Below are positions 21,791 through 31,447 of a stretch of 64,000 nucleotides of DNA, piece after piece. Source of the DNA: Haemophilus parainfluenzae (GTDB lineage: Bacteria; Pseudomonadota; Gammaproteobacteria; Enterobacterales; Pasteurellaceae). The DNA lies in contig NZ_QEPQ01000002.1 in assembly GCF_003252795.1 (NCBI RefSeq), positions 310,001-374,000 on the forward strand, given 5' to 3'. Position 1 is the stretch's first letter; each line of letters begins with the position of its first letter. The position numbers were made by a program, and so were the translations under genes. The notes under the pieces were generated by a model. It ran no database searches. It was not told the DNA's origin and saw nothing but the letters and a program-made list of their open reading frames with translations.

Positions 21791-21856
21791 AATGATAATG
21801 AAAGGGGAAACCTTTCCATCCAATGCTAATTATTCACAAATTAAGGAAGATTCAAA

Positions 21857-22198
21857 ATGAAAAATATTACTTCAAAAACAACCTTTACTGCTATTGCTGC
21901 ACTTTTCTTCGCAACCAGTCTTTATGCGACCGATATGAAATCTAATGAAATGTCGATGGCAAAAGATTCCATGCCGATGACAAAAGATTCCATGCCGATG
22001 ACAAAAGACGCTATGCCAATGCAAAATGACAAAATGGCATCTGATGGGATGATGAAATCTCATGATATGAAATCTCACGACATGAAAATGGATAATATGA
22101 AATCAGAAGGAATGAAATCTGATGATATGAAAACAAAAGAAATGAAAGCAAAAGAAATGAAGAAAAAAGCAAAAACAATGGAAAAACCGAAAATGTAA
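21857..22198 (+). CDS. Exported Met/Lys/Asp-rich repeat protein (MxKDx type)
   Basis: 113-residue protein with a signal peptide (about residues 1-24, ending SLYA) and a mature part made almost only of Met, Lys, Asp, Ser and Glu in short repeats such as KDSMPMT, HDMKS and EMKAK. A 21-bp DNA unit is repeated exactly twice at 21961-22002. The pattern fits the pentapeptide MxKDx repeat proteins often found beside this sigma/anti-sigma pair. Methionine-rich secreted proteins commonly bind Cu(I), so periplasmic metal buffering is a plausible role, not demonstrated. AAGGAAG precedes the ATG. Confidence 0.85.
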   Translation: MKNITSKTTFTAIAALFFATSLYATDMKSNEMSMAKDSMPMTKDSMPMTKDAMPMQNDKMASDGMMKSHDMKSHDMKMDNMKSEGMKSDDMKTKEMKAKEMKKKAKTMEKPKM

Positions 22199-22215
22199 TG
22201 CTTTCTTCTTAAAAG

Positions 22216-22246
22216 AAAAACTGCGGTCAATTTGACCGCAGTTTTT
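22216..22246. terminator. Bidirectional terminator, Met-rich gene and cysS
   Basis: AAAAACTGCGGTCAA (22216-22230) and TTGACCGCAGTTTTT (22232-22246) form a near-perfect dyad with A- and T-rich flanks, between convergent genes. Its core ACTGCGGTC is another relative of the uptake signal. Confidence 0.85.
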
Positions 22247-22260
22247 GTATCAAAGTGAGA

Positions 22261-23640
22261 TTATTGTTTACGCCACGTCGTGCCGTTAGGGCCGTCTTCT
22301 AACACAATTCCCATTGCAGTGAGTTCATTACGAGCCGCATCTGCAGCAGCCCAATCTTTAGCAGCACGCGCTTCGTTGCGTTGTTTGATGAGCGCTTCAA
22401 TTTTTGCGACTTCATCATCGTTAGAGCCTGCTTGTAAGAATTTTTCTGGATCTTGTTGAAGTAAACCTAAGATACCCGCTAATTCACGTAAACGCGCAGC
22501 AAGGCCATTGGCTTTTTCTGCATCTTCAGTTTTCAATTTATTGATTTCACGCGCCATTTCAAATAAGACAGAAAGGGCATTCGGCGTATTGAAATCATCG
22601 TCCATTGCTTCACGGAAGGCTTCCACAAAATTTTCACCGCCTGAAGCGACCGCACTTTGATTGGTGCCACGTAAAGCCGTGTACAAACGTTCTAATGCAC
22701 CTTGTGCTAAGTTCAGGTTTTCTTCACTGTAGTTAAGCTGGCTGCGATAGTGTGCCGTTAATAAGAAATAACGCACCGCTTCTGCATTGTAGTGGTTTAA
22801 TACATCACGAATAGTGAAGAAGTTGCCGAGAGATTTCGACATTTTTTCTTTATCTACCATGATCATGCCGGAATGGATCCAATAATTCACATATTGGCCG
22901 CCATGAGCACAGCAAGATTGCGCAATTTCATTTTCGTGATGCGGGAACATTAGGTCAGAACCGCCACCGTGAATATCAAAATGCTCACCAAGTTGTTTAC
23001 AGTTCATTGCCGAACATTCAATGTGCCAACCTGGACGACCTGCGCCCCATGGTGATGGCCAGCTTGGTTCGTTTTCTTTTGACATTTTCCAAAGCACGAA
23101 ATCCATTGGATTTTTCTTGATTTCATTAATTTCAATACGTGCACCCGCTTGTAACTGGTCGAGATCTTGGCGCGATAATTTGCCGTATTCTTTAAAGCTT
23201 TCCACATCAAACATCACGTCGCCATTGTCTGCAACATAAGCATGACCACGAGCAATCAATTTTTCCACAATTTCAATAATTTCAGGGATATGGTGTGTTG
23301 CACGAGGCTCAAAATCAGGGCGTAATACGTTTAATGCATCAAAATCTTTATACATTTCTTGCACCATACGATCCACAAGTTGATCGCAGGTTTCTTTGTT
23401 TTCTAATGCACGTTTAATGATTTTATCGTCTACATCCGTGATATTACGCACATAAGTCAAATCGTAGCCTAAAGAGCGTAAGTAGCGAGCAATCACATCA
23501 AAACACACAAAGGTACGGCCGTGGCCAATATGGCATAAATCGTAAACGGTCACGCCGCACACATACATACCCACTTTTCCTTCATGGATAGGTTTGAACA
23601 CTTCTTTTTCTCGAGTGAGGGTATTAAAGATCTTTAACAT
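22261..23640 (-). CDS. cysS: CysS, cysteinyl-tRNA synthetase
   Basis: Class I aminoacyl-tRNA synthetase charging tRNA-Cys. The frame extends upstream to 23739, but the start at 23640 ([15 protein letters not shown]) gives 459 residues, the Haemophilus length. It shows [16 protein letters not shown] with the HIGH motif and the zinc-binding Cys, ECSAMN, and KMSKSLGNF (KMSKS loop). Divergent from ppiB with about 110 bp between; an uptake signal lies at 23671-23679 in that gap. Confidence 0.97.
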   Translation of the reverse strand: MLKIFNTLTREKEVFKPIHEGKVGMYVCGVTVYDLCHIGHGRTFVCFDVIARYLRSLGYDLTYVRNITDVDDKIIKRALENKETCDQLVDRMVQEMYKDFDALNVLRPDFEPRATHHIPEIIEIVEKLIARGHAYVADNGDVMFDVESFKEYGKLSRQDLDQLQAGARIEINEIKKNPMDFVLWKMSKENEPSWPSPWGAGRPGWHIECSAMNCKQLGEHFDIHGGGSDLMFPHHENEIAQSCCAHGGQYVNYWIHSGMIMVDKEKMSKSLGNFFTIRDVLNHYNAEAVRYFLLTAHYRSQLNYSEENLNLAQGALERLYTALRGTNQSAVASGGENFVEAFREAMDDDFNTPNALSVLFEMAREINKLKTEDAEKANGLAARLRELAGILGLLQQDPEKFLQAGSNDDEVAKIEALIKQRNEARAAKDWAAADAARNELTAMGIVLEDGPNGTTWRKQ

Positions 23641-23751
23641 ATTTTTTCTCTTAGAACTGGTTGGAAAACGACCGCACTTTTTCTGCTCATGGTGGCACTT
23701 TCTCGCCATTTGTGGAATAATGAATGCCTTAATTTTCAAGAGGAAAACAAC

Positions 23752-24261
23752 ATGGTTACATTACACACAAATTTTGGCGATATTAAAATTAAACTTGATT
23801 TTGATAAAGCGCCAATCACCGCAGAAAACTTTTTAAATTATTGTAAAAACGGTTTCTATAATAACACAATTTTCCACCGTGTTATTGATGGATTTATGAT
23901 CCAAGGCGGTGGTATGGAAAGCGGAATGCGTGAAAAAGCAACAAATGCACCGATCCAAAATGAAGCAAACAATCGTTTAAGCAATAAACGTGGCACAATC
24001 GCCATGGCGCGTACCTCTGATCCACATTCTGCAACGGCACAATTCTTCATTAACGTGGCAGATAATGACTTCTTAAACTACCGTTCAAAAGAGATGTTTG
24101 GTCGTGAAGTGGTACAAGAATGGGGCTATGCCGTATTCGGTGAAGTGGTTGAAGGCATGGATGTGGTTGATAAAATCAAAAAAGTAAAAACTGGTAATAA
24201 AGGTTTCCACCAAGACGTTCCAACAGAAGATGTCGTAATTACATCGGTGTCTGTAGAATAA
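23752..24261 (+). CDS. ppiB: PpiB, cytoplasmic cyclophilin-type peptidyl-prolyl isomerase
   Basis: 169-residue cyclophilin without a signal peptide, hence the cytoplasmic form. Core motifs [35 protein letters not shown] and [14 protein letters not shown] are present with the catalytic Arg, Phe and His surroundings. The start at 23752 is chosen over an upstream frame extension because AAGAGGAAAA precedes it and homologues begin [12 protein letters not shown] strong terminator follows. Confidence 0.96.
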   Translation: MVTLHTNFGDIKIKLDFDKAPITAENFLNYCKNGFYNNTIFHRVIDGFMIQGGGMESGMREKATNAPIQNEANNRLSNKRGTIAMARTSDPHSATAQFFINVADNDFLNYRSKEMFGREVVQEWGYAVFGEVVEGMDVVDKIKKVKTGNKGFHQDVPTEDVVITSVSVE

Positions 24262-24268
24262 TTAACTC

Positions 24269-24303
24269 GGTGTGTGGATGCGTAATCTACACACCTTTTT
24301 TCT
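24269..24303 (+). terminator. Intrinsic terminator after ppiB
   Basis: GGTGTGTGGA (24269-24278) pairs with TCTACACACC (24286-24295) and is followed by a T-run. Confidence 0.87.
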
Positions 24304-24319
24304 TAAGTGAAATAACACT

Positions 24320-25108
24320 ATGCCTTTCTTCGATACTCATACCCACCTCGATTATCTTCATCATGACACGGGAGATCCATTAGCTCTGCTCGTGAAGAAT
24401 GCTAAACAAGCTGATGTACAGAAAATCTTAATTGTGGCGGTAAAAGAGTCGGATTTTAAAACGATCCAAAATATGACCGCACTTTTCCCTGAGCATCTTT
24501 ATTGTGGACTTGGGTTGCATCCTCTTTATATCAAAGAACACCAAGAGCATGATTTAGAAATTTTGGATACGGCGTTATCTGTACGTGATCAAAATTGTAC
24601 AGCCGTAGCAGAAATAGGCTTAGAATGTGCGATTCCTGATTTATTGACAGATGAATTATGGCAAAAGCAACAGCACTTTTTGGAAAGTCAGCTTTATTTA
24701 GCGAAGAAATACAATCTGTCGGTCAATTTACATAGTCGAAAATCCCATGAGCAATTATTCCGCTTTTTAAAACAGGCCAATTTGTCAAAATGTGGTGTGG
24801 TGCATGGTTTTTCTGGAAGTTATGATCAAGCAAAACGATTTGTGGATTTAGGCTATAAAATTGGCGTAGGCGGCACGATTACTTATGAACGAGCGAATAA
24901 AACGCGCCAAGCGATTGCGAAGTTACCATTAGAGGCGTTGGTGTTAGAAACGGATACACCAGATATGCCGGTGTTTGGCTTTCAAGGACAACCTAATCGA
25001 CCAGAACGGATTGTTCACACCTTTGAGGCGTTATGCCGTTTAAGAAGTGAAAATGCTGAAGTGATTAAAGAAACGGCTTGGCAGAATAGCTTAACCTTAT
25101 TCGGTTAA
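24320..25108 (+). CDS. yjjV: YjjV, TatD-family metal-dependent deoxyribonuclease-like protein
   Basis: 262-residue TIM-barrel metal-dependent hydrolase. Motifs DTHTHLD at the N-terminus, GLHPLYI, AEIGL, LHSRKSHEQL, VVHGFSGSYDQAKRFVDLGYKIGVGGTITY and LETDTPDMP match E. coli YjjV more closely than TatD itself. The enzyme probably acts as a 3'-5' exonuclease or related hydrolase. It overlaps the 3' end of the convergent nrdG by four bases. An uptake signal at 24476-24484 encodes part of MTALF. Confidence 0.92.
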   Translation: MPFFDTHTHLDYLHHDTGDPLALLVKNAKQADVQKILIVAVKESDFKTIQNMTALFPEHLYCGLGLHPLYIKEHQEHDLEILDTALSVRDQNCTAVAEIGLECAIPDLLTDELWQKQQHFLESQLYLAKKYNLSVNLHSRKSHEQLFRFLKQANLSKCGVVHGFSGSYDQAKRFVDLGYKIGVGGTITYERANKTRQAIAKLPLEALVLETDTPDMPVFGFQGQPNRPERIVHTFEALCRLRSENAEVIKETAWQNSLTLFG

Positions 25109-25572
25109 ACCTTAAAACGATAAATCACTTGATTGGCTGAACCACGCCAAACCAAGCTTGGGTCAGCCTGTTCTTGTATAAATTTTCCATCAATGAGCAC
25201 GTCAATATAAGGTAACATTTGACGTTGATAATCATCAAGTTCATCCAGTTTATAACCCGTCCACACCCAAATATCCTTATCTGGACATTCTTTTTTTACA
25301 CGTTGAACAAAAGGAAGTAAGGCTTCAACATTACGAGGATGCATCGGATCCCCACCAGAAAGTGTGAGCCCTTGACGTTTAATGCGCGTATCTTTTAAAT
25401 CATTGATGATTTGTTGTTCCATCGCTTCATCAAATAATACGCCATTATCAAAAGACCAGCTCTTTTGATTGTAGCAACCACGGCAACCATGCGTACAACC
25501 GCTAACGAAAAGGGTACAACGTGTGCCTTCGCCATTTACAACATCAGTAGGGTAGTATTGGAGATAGTTCAT
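25105..25572 (-). CDS. nrdG: NrdG, anaerobic ribonucleotide reductase activase
   Basis: 155-residue radical SAM enzyme that installs the glycyl radical on NrdD. The 4Fe-4S cluster motif appears as CTHGCRGCYN near residue 25-35, followed by SGGDPMHPRNV. The start at 25572 (MNYLQYYPTDVVNGEGTRC) gives the normal family length; the longer frame to 25671 runs toward the ffs promoter. Unlike E. coli it is about 9.5 kb away from nrdD, with no recognisable NrdR boxes upstream. Confidence 0.96.
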   Translation of the reverse strand: MNYLQYYPTDVVNGEGTRCTLFVSGCTHGCRGCYNQKSWSFDNGVLFDEAMEQQIINDLKDTRIKRQGLTLSGGDPMHPRNVEALLPFVQRVKKECPDKDIWVWTGYKLDELDDYQRQMLPYIDVLIDGKFIQEQADPSLVWRGSANQVIYRFKV

Positions 25573-25635
25573 GGTTTTTGCCTTAAAAGTGCGGTTGATT
25601 TTCTCGTCAAATTCACCGAATTGATAAATTAACCT

Positions 25636-25664
25636 TTGCAATACAGGACCAATTCTTGCATAAT
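25636..25664 (+). promoter_or_regulatory. Predicted sigma-70 promoter for 4.5S RNA
   Basis: TTGCAA (25636-25641) and CATAAT (25659-25664) with a 17-base spacer. Start near 25671 would leave a 5' leader of about 23 nt before the mature RNA, comparable with the leader removed by RNase P from the E. coli precursor. Confidence 0.65.
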
Positions 25665-25693
25665 AGCCCACCTAATCGCATTGCGATATCAAT

Positions 25694-25807
25694 GGAAATC
25701 TTCTCGGTCTCTCGCAACGGTGTCCGGTTTACTCGGTCAGGTTCGGAAGAAAGCAGCCAAAGTCGGAATTTCTGTGTGCCGAGAATAAGCTGGGAAGATT
25801 TCCACCC
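25694..25807 (+). ncRNA. ffs: 4.5S RNA (signal recognition particle RNA)
   Basis: The segment GGTCAGGTTCGGAAGAAAGC around 25735-25755 is the conserved domain IV tetraloop and symmetric loop that binds Ffh. The ends GGAAATCTTC (25694-25703) and GAAGATTTCC (25794-25803) pair to close a long hairpin, and the distal part CTCGCAACGG ... TGTGTGCCGAG follows the E. coli 4.5S fold. Ends are inferred by analogy to the 114-nt E. coli molecule. It lies between nrdG and cydC. Confidence 0.93.
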
Positions 25808-25825
25808 AACTTATCCTTTCTTATT

Positions 25826-27556
25826 TTACACTCGCTCCATTAATTGTTTGAAGAACCCTCTTTCTAATTGCAATAATTCTGCATAAGTGCCTTTTTCAAT
25901 TAGCTTCGCTTCATCAATCACACAAAGTTCATCAAATTGCTCGATCGCCGTTAAGCGGTGAGTCACCATAATTAAAGTTTTATTTTCAGCATGGGCAAGA
26001 ATTAAACGCAGAATTTGGCGCTCAGTTTCGCGGTCTAAACCTTCAGTTGGCTCATCTAATAATAAAATTGGCGCATCATTAAGCAGAATACGAGCTAAGC
26101 CCAAACGACGTTGTTCTCCACCAGAAAGTGGACGGCCTCCATCCCCTAGCCAAATATCTAAACCTTGTTCTTGTTCCAACAATTTGCCTAAACCAACCTG
26201 ATTTAACACCTCGATCATTTTTTCATCTGAAATATTGACTGCTCTTGCGAATTGCAGATTTTGACGAAGTGTATCGCTAAATACATGAACACGTTGTGTT
26301 AAAAAGCAGAATTGGCTGCGTAATGTGTCTTCTGCATAATCGGTAATCGGTTTTCCAGCAAGGAATAATTCTCCTTGATTGGCATCATAATTACGCACTA
26401 AAAGCTGTAATAACGTGGATTTTCCGCTACCTGTTTTACCTAAAATTGCGACTTTTCTACCTTTTTGAATGGTTAAATTCAGGTTTTCTAAAGCACGATT
26501 TTGACGTTCAGGATAAGTGAAAGAAAGATCTTTCGCTTCAATTAATGTTGTGGTGTTTTGATCGAACTCTGCTTTGCCATTAAAAGTCACTAATGGTTGC
26601 TGTTCGATAATATCTGTCACGCGTTCAGCTGACGCAATTACTTGTCCGATATGTAAGAACGCCGAACCTAAGGGCATTAAGATTTCAAATGATGCAAGGG
26701 CGGCAAAAGTGAAAAGCGCAATAAACGCCATACGATATTCATCGTTGCCAAATTCCGCTTGTGAGCTAAACCACAACATTGCGGCAATAATTAAACCATT
26801 TAAGAAGAGTGAAAGTGCGGTTGAAAATCCGCTTAAATTGGCTTCTTTTTGTTGATCTGCTTGCCAATTTGCTTCGGTTTTAGCCATGTTATCTTTCAAT
26901 TTATCTTCAGCATTAAAGAGCAATAATTCAGCTTGTGCTTGGATAAATTCTAAGAATTGTGTGCGATAAAGCGCACGTGAATGCACAAGTTTATCGCCAA
27001 ATTTTTTACCCAGTTGGTAGAAAACGGTTGGAATGACGAATACTAATAAAAGCAGGCTCGCACCTAGACCTAAGGCTAAAGGTGCATTGACAAAACTTAG
27101 ACCAATACACATAGCTAGAATCACAAAAATAGCCGTAATAAATGGCGCAATTAAGCGAAGATAGAGACTATCCAGCGTATCCACATCAGACACTAAGCGG
27201 TTTAGCAAATCGCTGTTACGGTAGCGATTTAACACACCAGGGCTTAATGGAATAATTTTCTCAAAAACTTGTACCCGTAATTTAGCCAAAATGCGGAAAG
27301 TCGCATCGTGTGTCACCAACTTTTCAAAATAACGGAAAAGGGTACGGCCAATGGCAAGCCCACGCACAGAGGCAGAAGGATAGAAGAAATTAAATAACGT
27401 GCCAAGACCCGCAATGGCCGTTGCCGCTAAAAACCAACCCGATATGGTCAGCAAGCCAATACTAGATGCTAAGCCTGTGATCATTAAAACCAAGCCTAAA
27501 AATAAAGGCAACTTGGCAAATTTAAATAAACGTAAAAAGGGAAGTAAAGCACGCAT
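25826..27556 (-). CDS. cydC: CydC, ABC exporter subunit for glutathione/cysteine
   Basis: 576-residue ABC half-exporter, partner of CydD, exporting reduced thiols to the periplasm and needed for assembly of cytochrome bd. The N-terminal half has about six membrane segments (FLGLVLMITGLASSIGLLTISGWFLAA); the C-terminal half has Walker A GKTGSGKSTLLQ, signature LSGGEQRRLGLAR and Walker B ILLLDEPTEGLD. Its start overlaps the cydD stop by one base, so the two are translationally coupled. Confidence 0.95.
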   Translation of the reverse strand: MRALLPFLRLFKFAKLPLFLGLVLMITGLASSIGLLTISGWFLAATAIAGLGTLFNFFYPSASVRGLAIGRTLFRYFEKLVTHDATFRILAKLRVQVFEKIIPLSPGVLNRYRNSDLLNRLVSDVDTLDSLYLRLIAPFITAIFVILAMCIGLSFVNAPLALGLGASLLLLVFVIPTVFYQLGKKFGDKLVHSRALYRTQFLEFIQAQAELLLFNAEDKLKDNMAKTEANWQADQQKEANLSGFSTALSLFLNGLIIAAMLWFSSQAEFGNDEYRMAFIALFTFAALASFEILMPLGSAFLHIGQVIASAERVTDIIEQQPLVTFNGKAEFDQNTTTLIEAKDLSFTYPERQNRALENLNLTIQKGRKVAILGKTGSGKSTLLQLLVRNYDANQGELFLAGKPITDYAEDTLRSQFCFLTQRVHVFSDTLRQNLQFARAVNISDEKMIEVLNQVGLGKLLEQEQGLDIWLGDGGRPLSGGEQRRLGLARILLNDAPILLLDEPTEGLDRETERQILRLILAHAENKTLIMVTHRLTAIEQFDELCVIDEAKLIEKGTYAELLQLERGFFKQLMERV

Positions 27557-29316
27557 TATTGAATATCCTCTTTTCGTTGAGCCAATAATTCGGCAAAGAA
27601 GCCTTGATCTTTTAATTGGTTGAAATGCCCTTGTTGAACAATTTCACCTTCTTGCATCACAAAAATATTGTCACATTGTTTTAGATCTTCAATACGGTGT
27701 GTGATCATTAAGGTCGTTTGGTTATGGCTCATTTCTGCAAGGGCAGCAAGTACCAGATTTTCAGACTGAGCATCAAGGCTAGCCGTTGGCTCATCGAGTA
27801 ATAATAAATTGCCTTTGCGTAGTAAAGCACGAGCGATCGCTAAGCGTTGAGCTTGGCCTACAGATACACCCATGCCACCATCTTTAATTTCGCTATCCAA
27901 ACCTAATTTATCGGTAAACTCTTTCGCTTGAGCAGAAATCAAGGCTTGTTCGATTTGTGCATCGGTGGCTTGAATATCACCCAAAAGTAGATTTTCTTTG
28001 ATGCTACCTTGTAGTAGTAATGGGTTTTGTCCGACCCAAGCAATTTGTTTGCGCCAGTCGCTTAAACGGCTTTGATTAAGTTCCACACCGTTAATTTTTA
28101 AGCTACCTTCATAAGGCAAGAAACCGAGTAATACATTGATTAAAGAGGTTTTTCCTGCACCACTTTGACCCACAAGGGCAATATGGCTTTCTTTCGGAAT
28201 ATGGAATGAAAGTGGCTTAGTTAATGGTTGACCTTGTGGAGAAAGTGCCACTAAATTTTCAGCCTGAATTTCGACCGCACTTTGCGCTGGAATTTGTTCA
28301 TTGCTTTGATGTGCAATTAAATAATCTGCCTCTAAGAAATCGACAATGGCATCAGCAGCACCAATACCTGCTGCACGATCGTGGTAGTAAGTCCCAAGAT
28401 CACGCAATGGTTGATAAAACTCTGGTGCCAGAATTAAGCAGAAAAAGCCGGTAAATAAGGTCAGCGTGGTGCCATAAGTACCAAATTCGACTTGGCCTAA
28501 ATAGCTAAAACCAAAGTACACCGCCATTAAAGCAATGGAAATGGAGGTGAAAAACTCTAATACAGCAGAAGAGAGAAACGCCATTTTAAGTACGGTCATG
28601 GTCGTTTCACGGAAGTCTTCCGTTGTACTTTCAATATGTTGTGTTTGTTCTGAAGTGCGGTTGAAAAGACGCAAGGTTTCTAAACCGCGTAAGCGATCCA
28701 AGAATTGTGCACTTAAGCGAGAAAGGGTAGCCATATTTTTTTGGCTGCTGTCTGCTGCCGCAATCCCTACCAGAATCATAAAAACTGGTACAAGTGGTGC
28801 AGTGACCATCAAAATCAGTCCAGCCGCCCAGTTAAGCGGGAATACAGCAATTAAAATCACCATTGGTACAATGGTAGACAAACTTTGTTGTGGTAAGAAG
28901 CGCGCATAGAAGTTATGCAGATTTTCCACTTGTTCAAGCATGATACTTGCCCAGCTACCGGCTGGTTTATTATTGATGGTGGCCGGTCCAACTTGATGGA
29001 TTTTATCTAAGATCTTTTGGCGCATATGGTTGCGTAGTAATCGACCTGCTTTAAAGCCAATTTTTTCGCGTAGCCATAAAATGACCGCACGCAAAGCAAA
29101 AGTAATGATTAATGCAATAAAATATGGAACCAGTTCAGTGCGATCGACATTTTGCATAATCAGCTTGTCAAGCAATGTCGCAAGAAAATAGGTTTGAGCC
29201 ACCAGAATTAAGGAGGACAGTGTGGCAAGGGCAATATTGGTACGCATTAATTTTTTAACAGGTTGTTGCTGCGCACGAAGCCATTTTTGTAAATATTTTT
29301 GGCGAAGTTTATCCAT
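27556..29316 (-). CDS. cydD: CydD, ABC exporter subunit for glutathione/cysteine
   Basis: 586-residue ABC half-exporter, first gene of the cydDC pair. Six predicted membrane segments precede the nucleotide-binding domain with Walker A GQSGAGKTSLINV, the unusual signature VSVGQAQRLAIAR characteristic of CydD, and LLLLDEPTASLD. Upstream, near the ribosome-binding region, lies a perfect 12-bp palindrome TATCCTAGGATA (29327-29338) of unknown meaning. Placed next to trxB, which fits a shared role in thiol homeostasis. Confidence 0.95.
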   Translation of the reverse strand: MDKLRQKYLQKWLRAQQQPVKKLMRTNIALATLSSLILVAQTYFLATLLDKLIMQNVDRTELVPYFIALIITFALRAVILWLREKIGFKAGRLLRNHMRQKILDKIHQVGPATINNKPAGSWASIMLEQVENLHNFYARFLPQQSLSTIVPMVILIAVFPLNWAAGLILMVTAPLVPVFMILVGIAAADSSQKNMATLSRLSAQFLDRLRGLETLRLFNRTSEQTQHIESTTEDFRETTMTVLKMAFLSSAVLEFFTSISIALMAVYFGFSYLGQVEFGTYGTTLTLFTGFFCLILAPEFYQPLRDLGTYYHDRAAGIGAADAIVDFLEADYLIAHQSNEQIPAQSAVEIQAENLVALSPQGQPLTKPLSFHIPKESHIALVGQSGAGKTSLINVLLGFLPYEGSLKINGVELNQSRLSDWRKQIAWVGQNPLLLQGSIKENLLLGDIQATDAQIEQALISAQAKEFTDKLGLDSEIKDGGMGVSVGQAQRLAIARALLRKGNLLLLDEPTASLDAQSENLVLAALAEMSHNQTTLMITHRIEDLKQCDNIFVMQEGEIVQQGHFNQLKDQGFFAELLAQRKEDIQ

Positions 29317-29384
29317 TGTTTTTATTTATCCTAGGATAGGATGAGTTGGATGGAGGATTAAAAAATCTACCTTTGAAAAATAAT

Positions 29385-29413
29385 AGGTGCGTGAAACCTT
29401 GTTTTACGCACCT
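29385..29413 (-). terminator. Intrinsic terminator after trxB
   Basis: AGGTGCGT (29385-29392) and ACGCACCT (29406-29413) form the stem; on the minus strand it is followed by a T-rich tail. It separates trxB from cydDC. Confidence 0.78.
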
Positions 29414-29433
29414 TACATGAGAATTTAGCGCAC

Positions 29434-30438
<1,005 letters not shown>

Positions 30439-30476
30439 TTATAAAGCCTTCATGCATAAAAAAATAGTTGATCGTA

Positions 30477-31334
30477 TTAGTAAAGCAATGAATACAGCAA
30501 TCGGCGATATTTATTGGTGATAGGATCTGCGTTACCAATGGCTGATAAAATAGATAAAAACTGTTGTTTCACTTCACCATTTTCCGCAGAAAGATCTTGT
30601 TTAAGAATGCTAAATAATAAATCCAATGCTTCTTCGTTTCGATTGGCTTGATGTAGCTGAACTGCCAATTTCAACGCAATTTCAGGCGTTGGATTTTTCG
30701 CATAATCTGCTTGTAATTGCTGAATTTCTGGCGTATCAGCCGCTTTAATTAAAAGCTCAATCTGCGCTTGTAATCCATGCCAACGGCTGTCGCGATCCTG
30801 AATAGGGATTTGCGCTAAAATATCTGCCGCCGGCTCCGTTTTCTTCATCGCAATATAGGTTTCCGCATAAAGTAATGCCACATCGCTGTTTTTCTTATCT
30901 GAAAGCTCCCAAGCCTCTTTCAGTAATGGAAGGGCGGAGTTGTAATCTTCCACTTGTAAAAAATCTAAAGCTTTTTGGAATTTTAAATCTTCTTCTTTTG
31001 GCAAAATCGTACTCAAACGTTGCAATAAGCTGGCTTCATCTAATGCACCAGGGAACGCATCTATTGCTTGAGCTTCTTTGAAAAGATAGGTCGTAGGCAA
31101 TGCTTGAATACGAAATTGAGCAGCAATCATTTGCTCTGTTTCACAATTGACTAAGCCGAGGATAAATTGTCCTTGATGTTGTTCTGCAACACGTTGTAGG
31201 ACTGTTGCAAAATCAGCTGATTCTTTATGGCTTGGCGCATAAAAGTTAATGACAAGTGGCGTTTCAACAGAACGTTGCAACGTTTCAGTAAGATTTTGTT
31301 CGTTGAGCTCAACTAAGAAAGGTAAATCTGCCAT
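30477..31334 (-). CDS. cnoX: CnoX / YbbN chaperedoxin
   Basis: 285-residue protein with a thioredoxin-like N-terminal domain (about residues 1-110) and a TPR-like C-terminal domain (about 115-285), the layout of E. coli CnoX, which protects proteins from overoxidation and hands them to GroEL. The active-site WCGPC is replaced by APSHKES, so there is no reductase site; the one conserved Cys, in LVNCETEQMIAAQF at residue 64, is the position reported to form mixed disulfides in E. coli. Lies upstream of trxB on the same strand, with 89 bp between. Confidence 0.92.
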   Translation of the reverse strand: MADLPFLVELNEQNLTETLQRSVETPLVINFYAPSHKESADFATVLQRVAEQHQGQFILGLVNCETEQMIAAQFRIQALPTTYLFKEAQAIDAFPGALDEASLLQRLSTILPKEEDLKFQKALDFLQVEDYNSALPLLKEAWELSDKKNSDVALLYAETYIAMKKTEPAADILAQIPIQDRDSRWHGLQAQIELLIKAADTPEIQQLQADYAKNPTPEIALKLAVQLHQANRNEEALDLLFSILKQDLSAENGEVKQQFLSILSAIGNADPITNKYRRLLYSLLY

Positions 31335-31415
31335 TTTTATTCCTTGATAAATGGAAAATGATGCCTGATTTTAACAAAGTGCGGTCCGTTTTAGAAATGT
31401 TTTACAGGAAAAGAA

Positions 31416-31438
31416 AAGGGCAGTGTTAATCTGCCCTT
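31416..31438 (-). terminator. Intrinsic terminator after the NCS2 permease gene
   Basis: AAGGGCAG (31416-31423) and CTGCCCTT (31431-31438) with a 7-nt loop and, on the minus strand, a TTTTCTTTT tail. Confidence 0.8.
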
Positions 31439-31447
31439 ATTCGCTAT

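Noticed and set aside
23594-23836. 80-codon frame spanning the cysS-ppiB gap on the + strand
   Set aside because: It overlaps the cysS 5' end and the ppiB start in another frame, with no recognisable domain.
25573-25640. Fnr or NrdR site upstream of nrdG
   Set aside because: TTGATTTTCTCGTCAA has half-sites spaced by six instead of four bases, and no NrdR-type pair was seen.
29327-29338. 12-bp palindrome TATCCTAGGATA near the cydD start as an operator
   Set aside because: The palindrome is perfect but short and A/T-rich, and matches no regulator consensus I know; kept only as a remark in the cydD entry.
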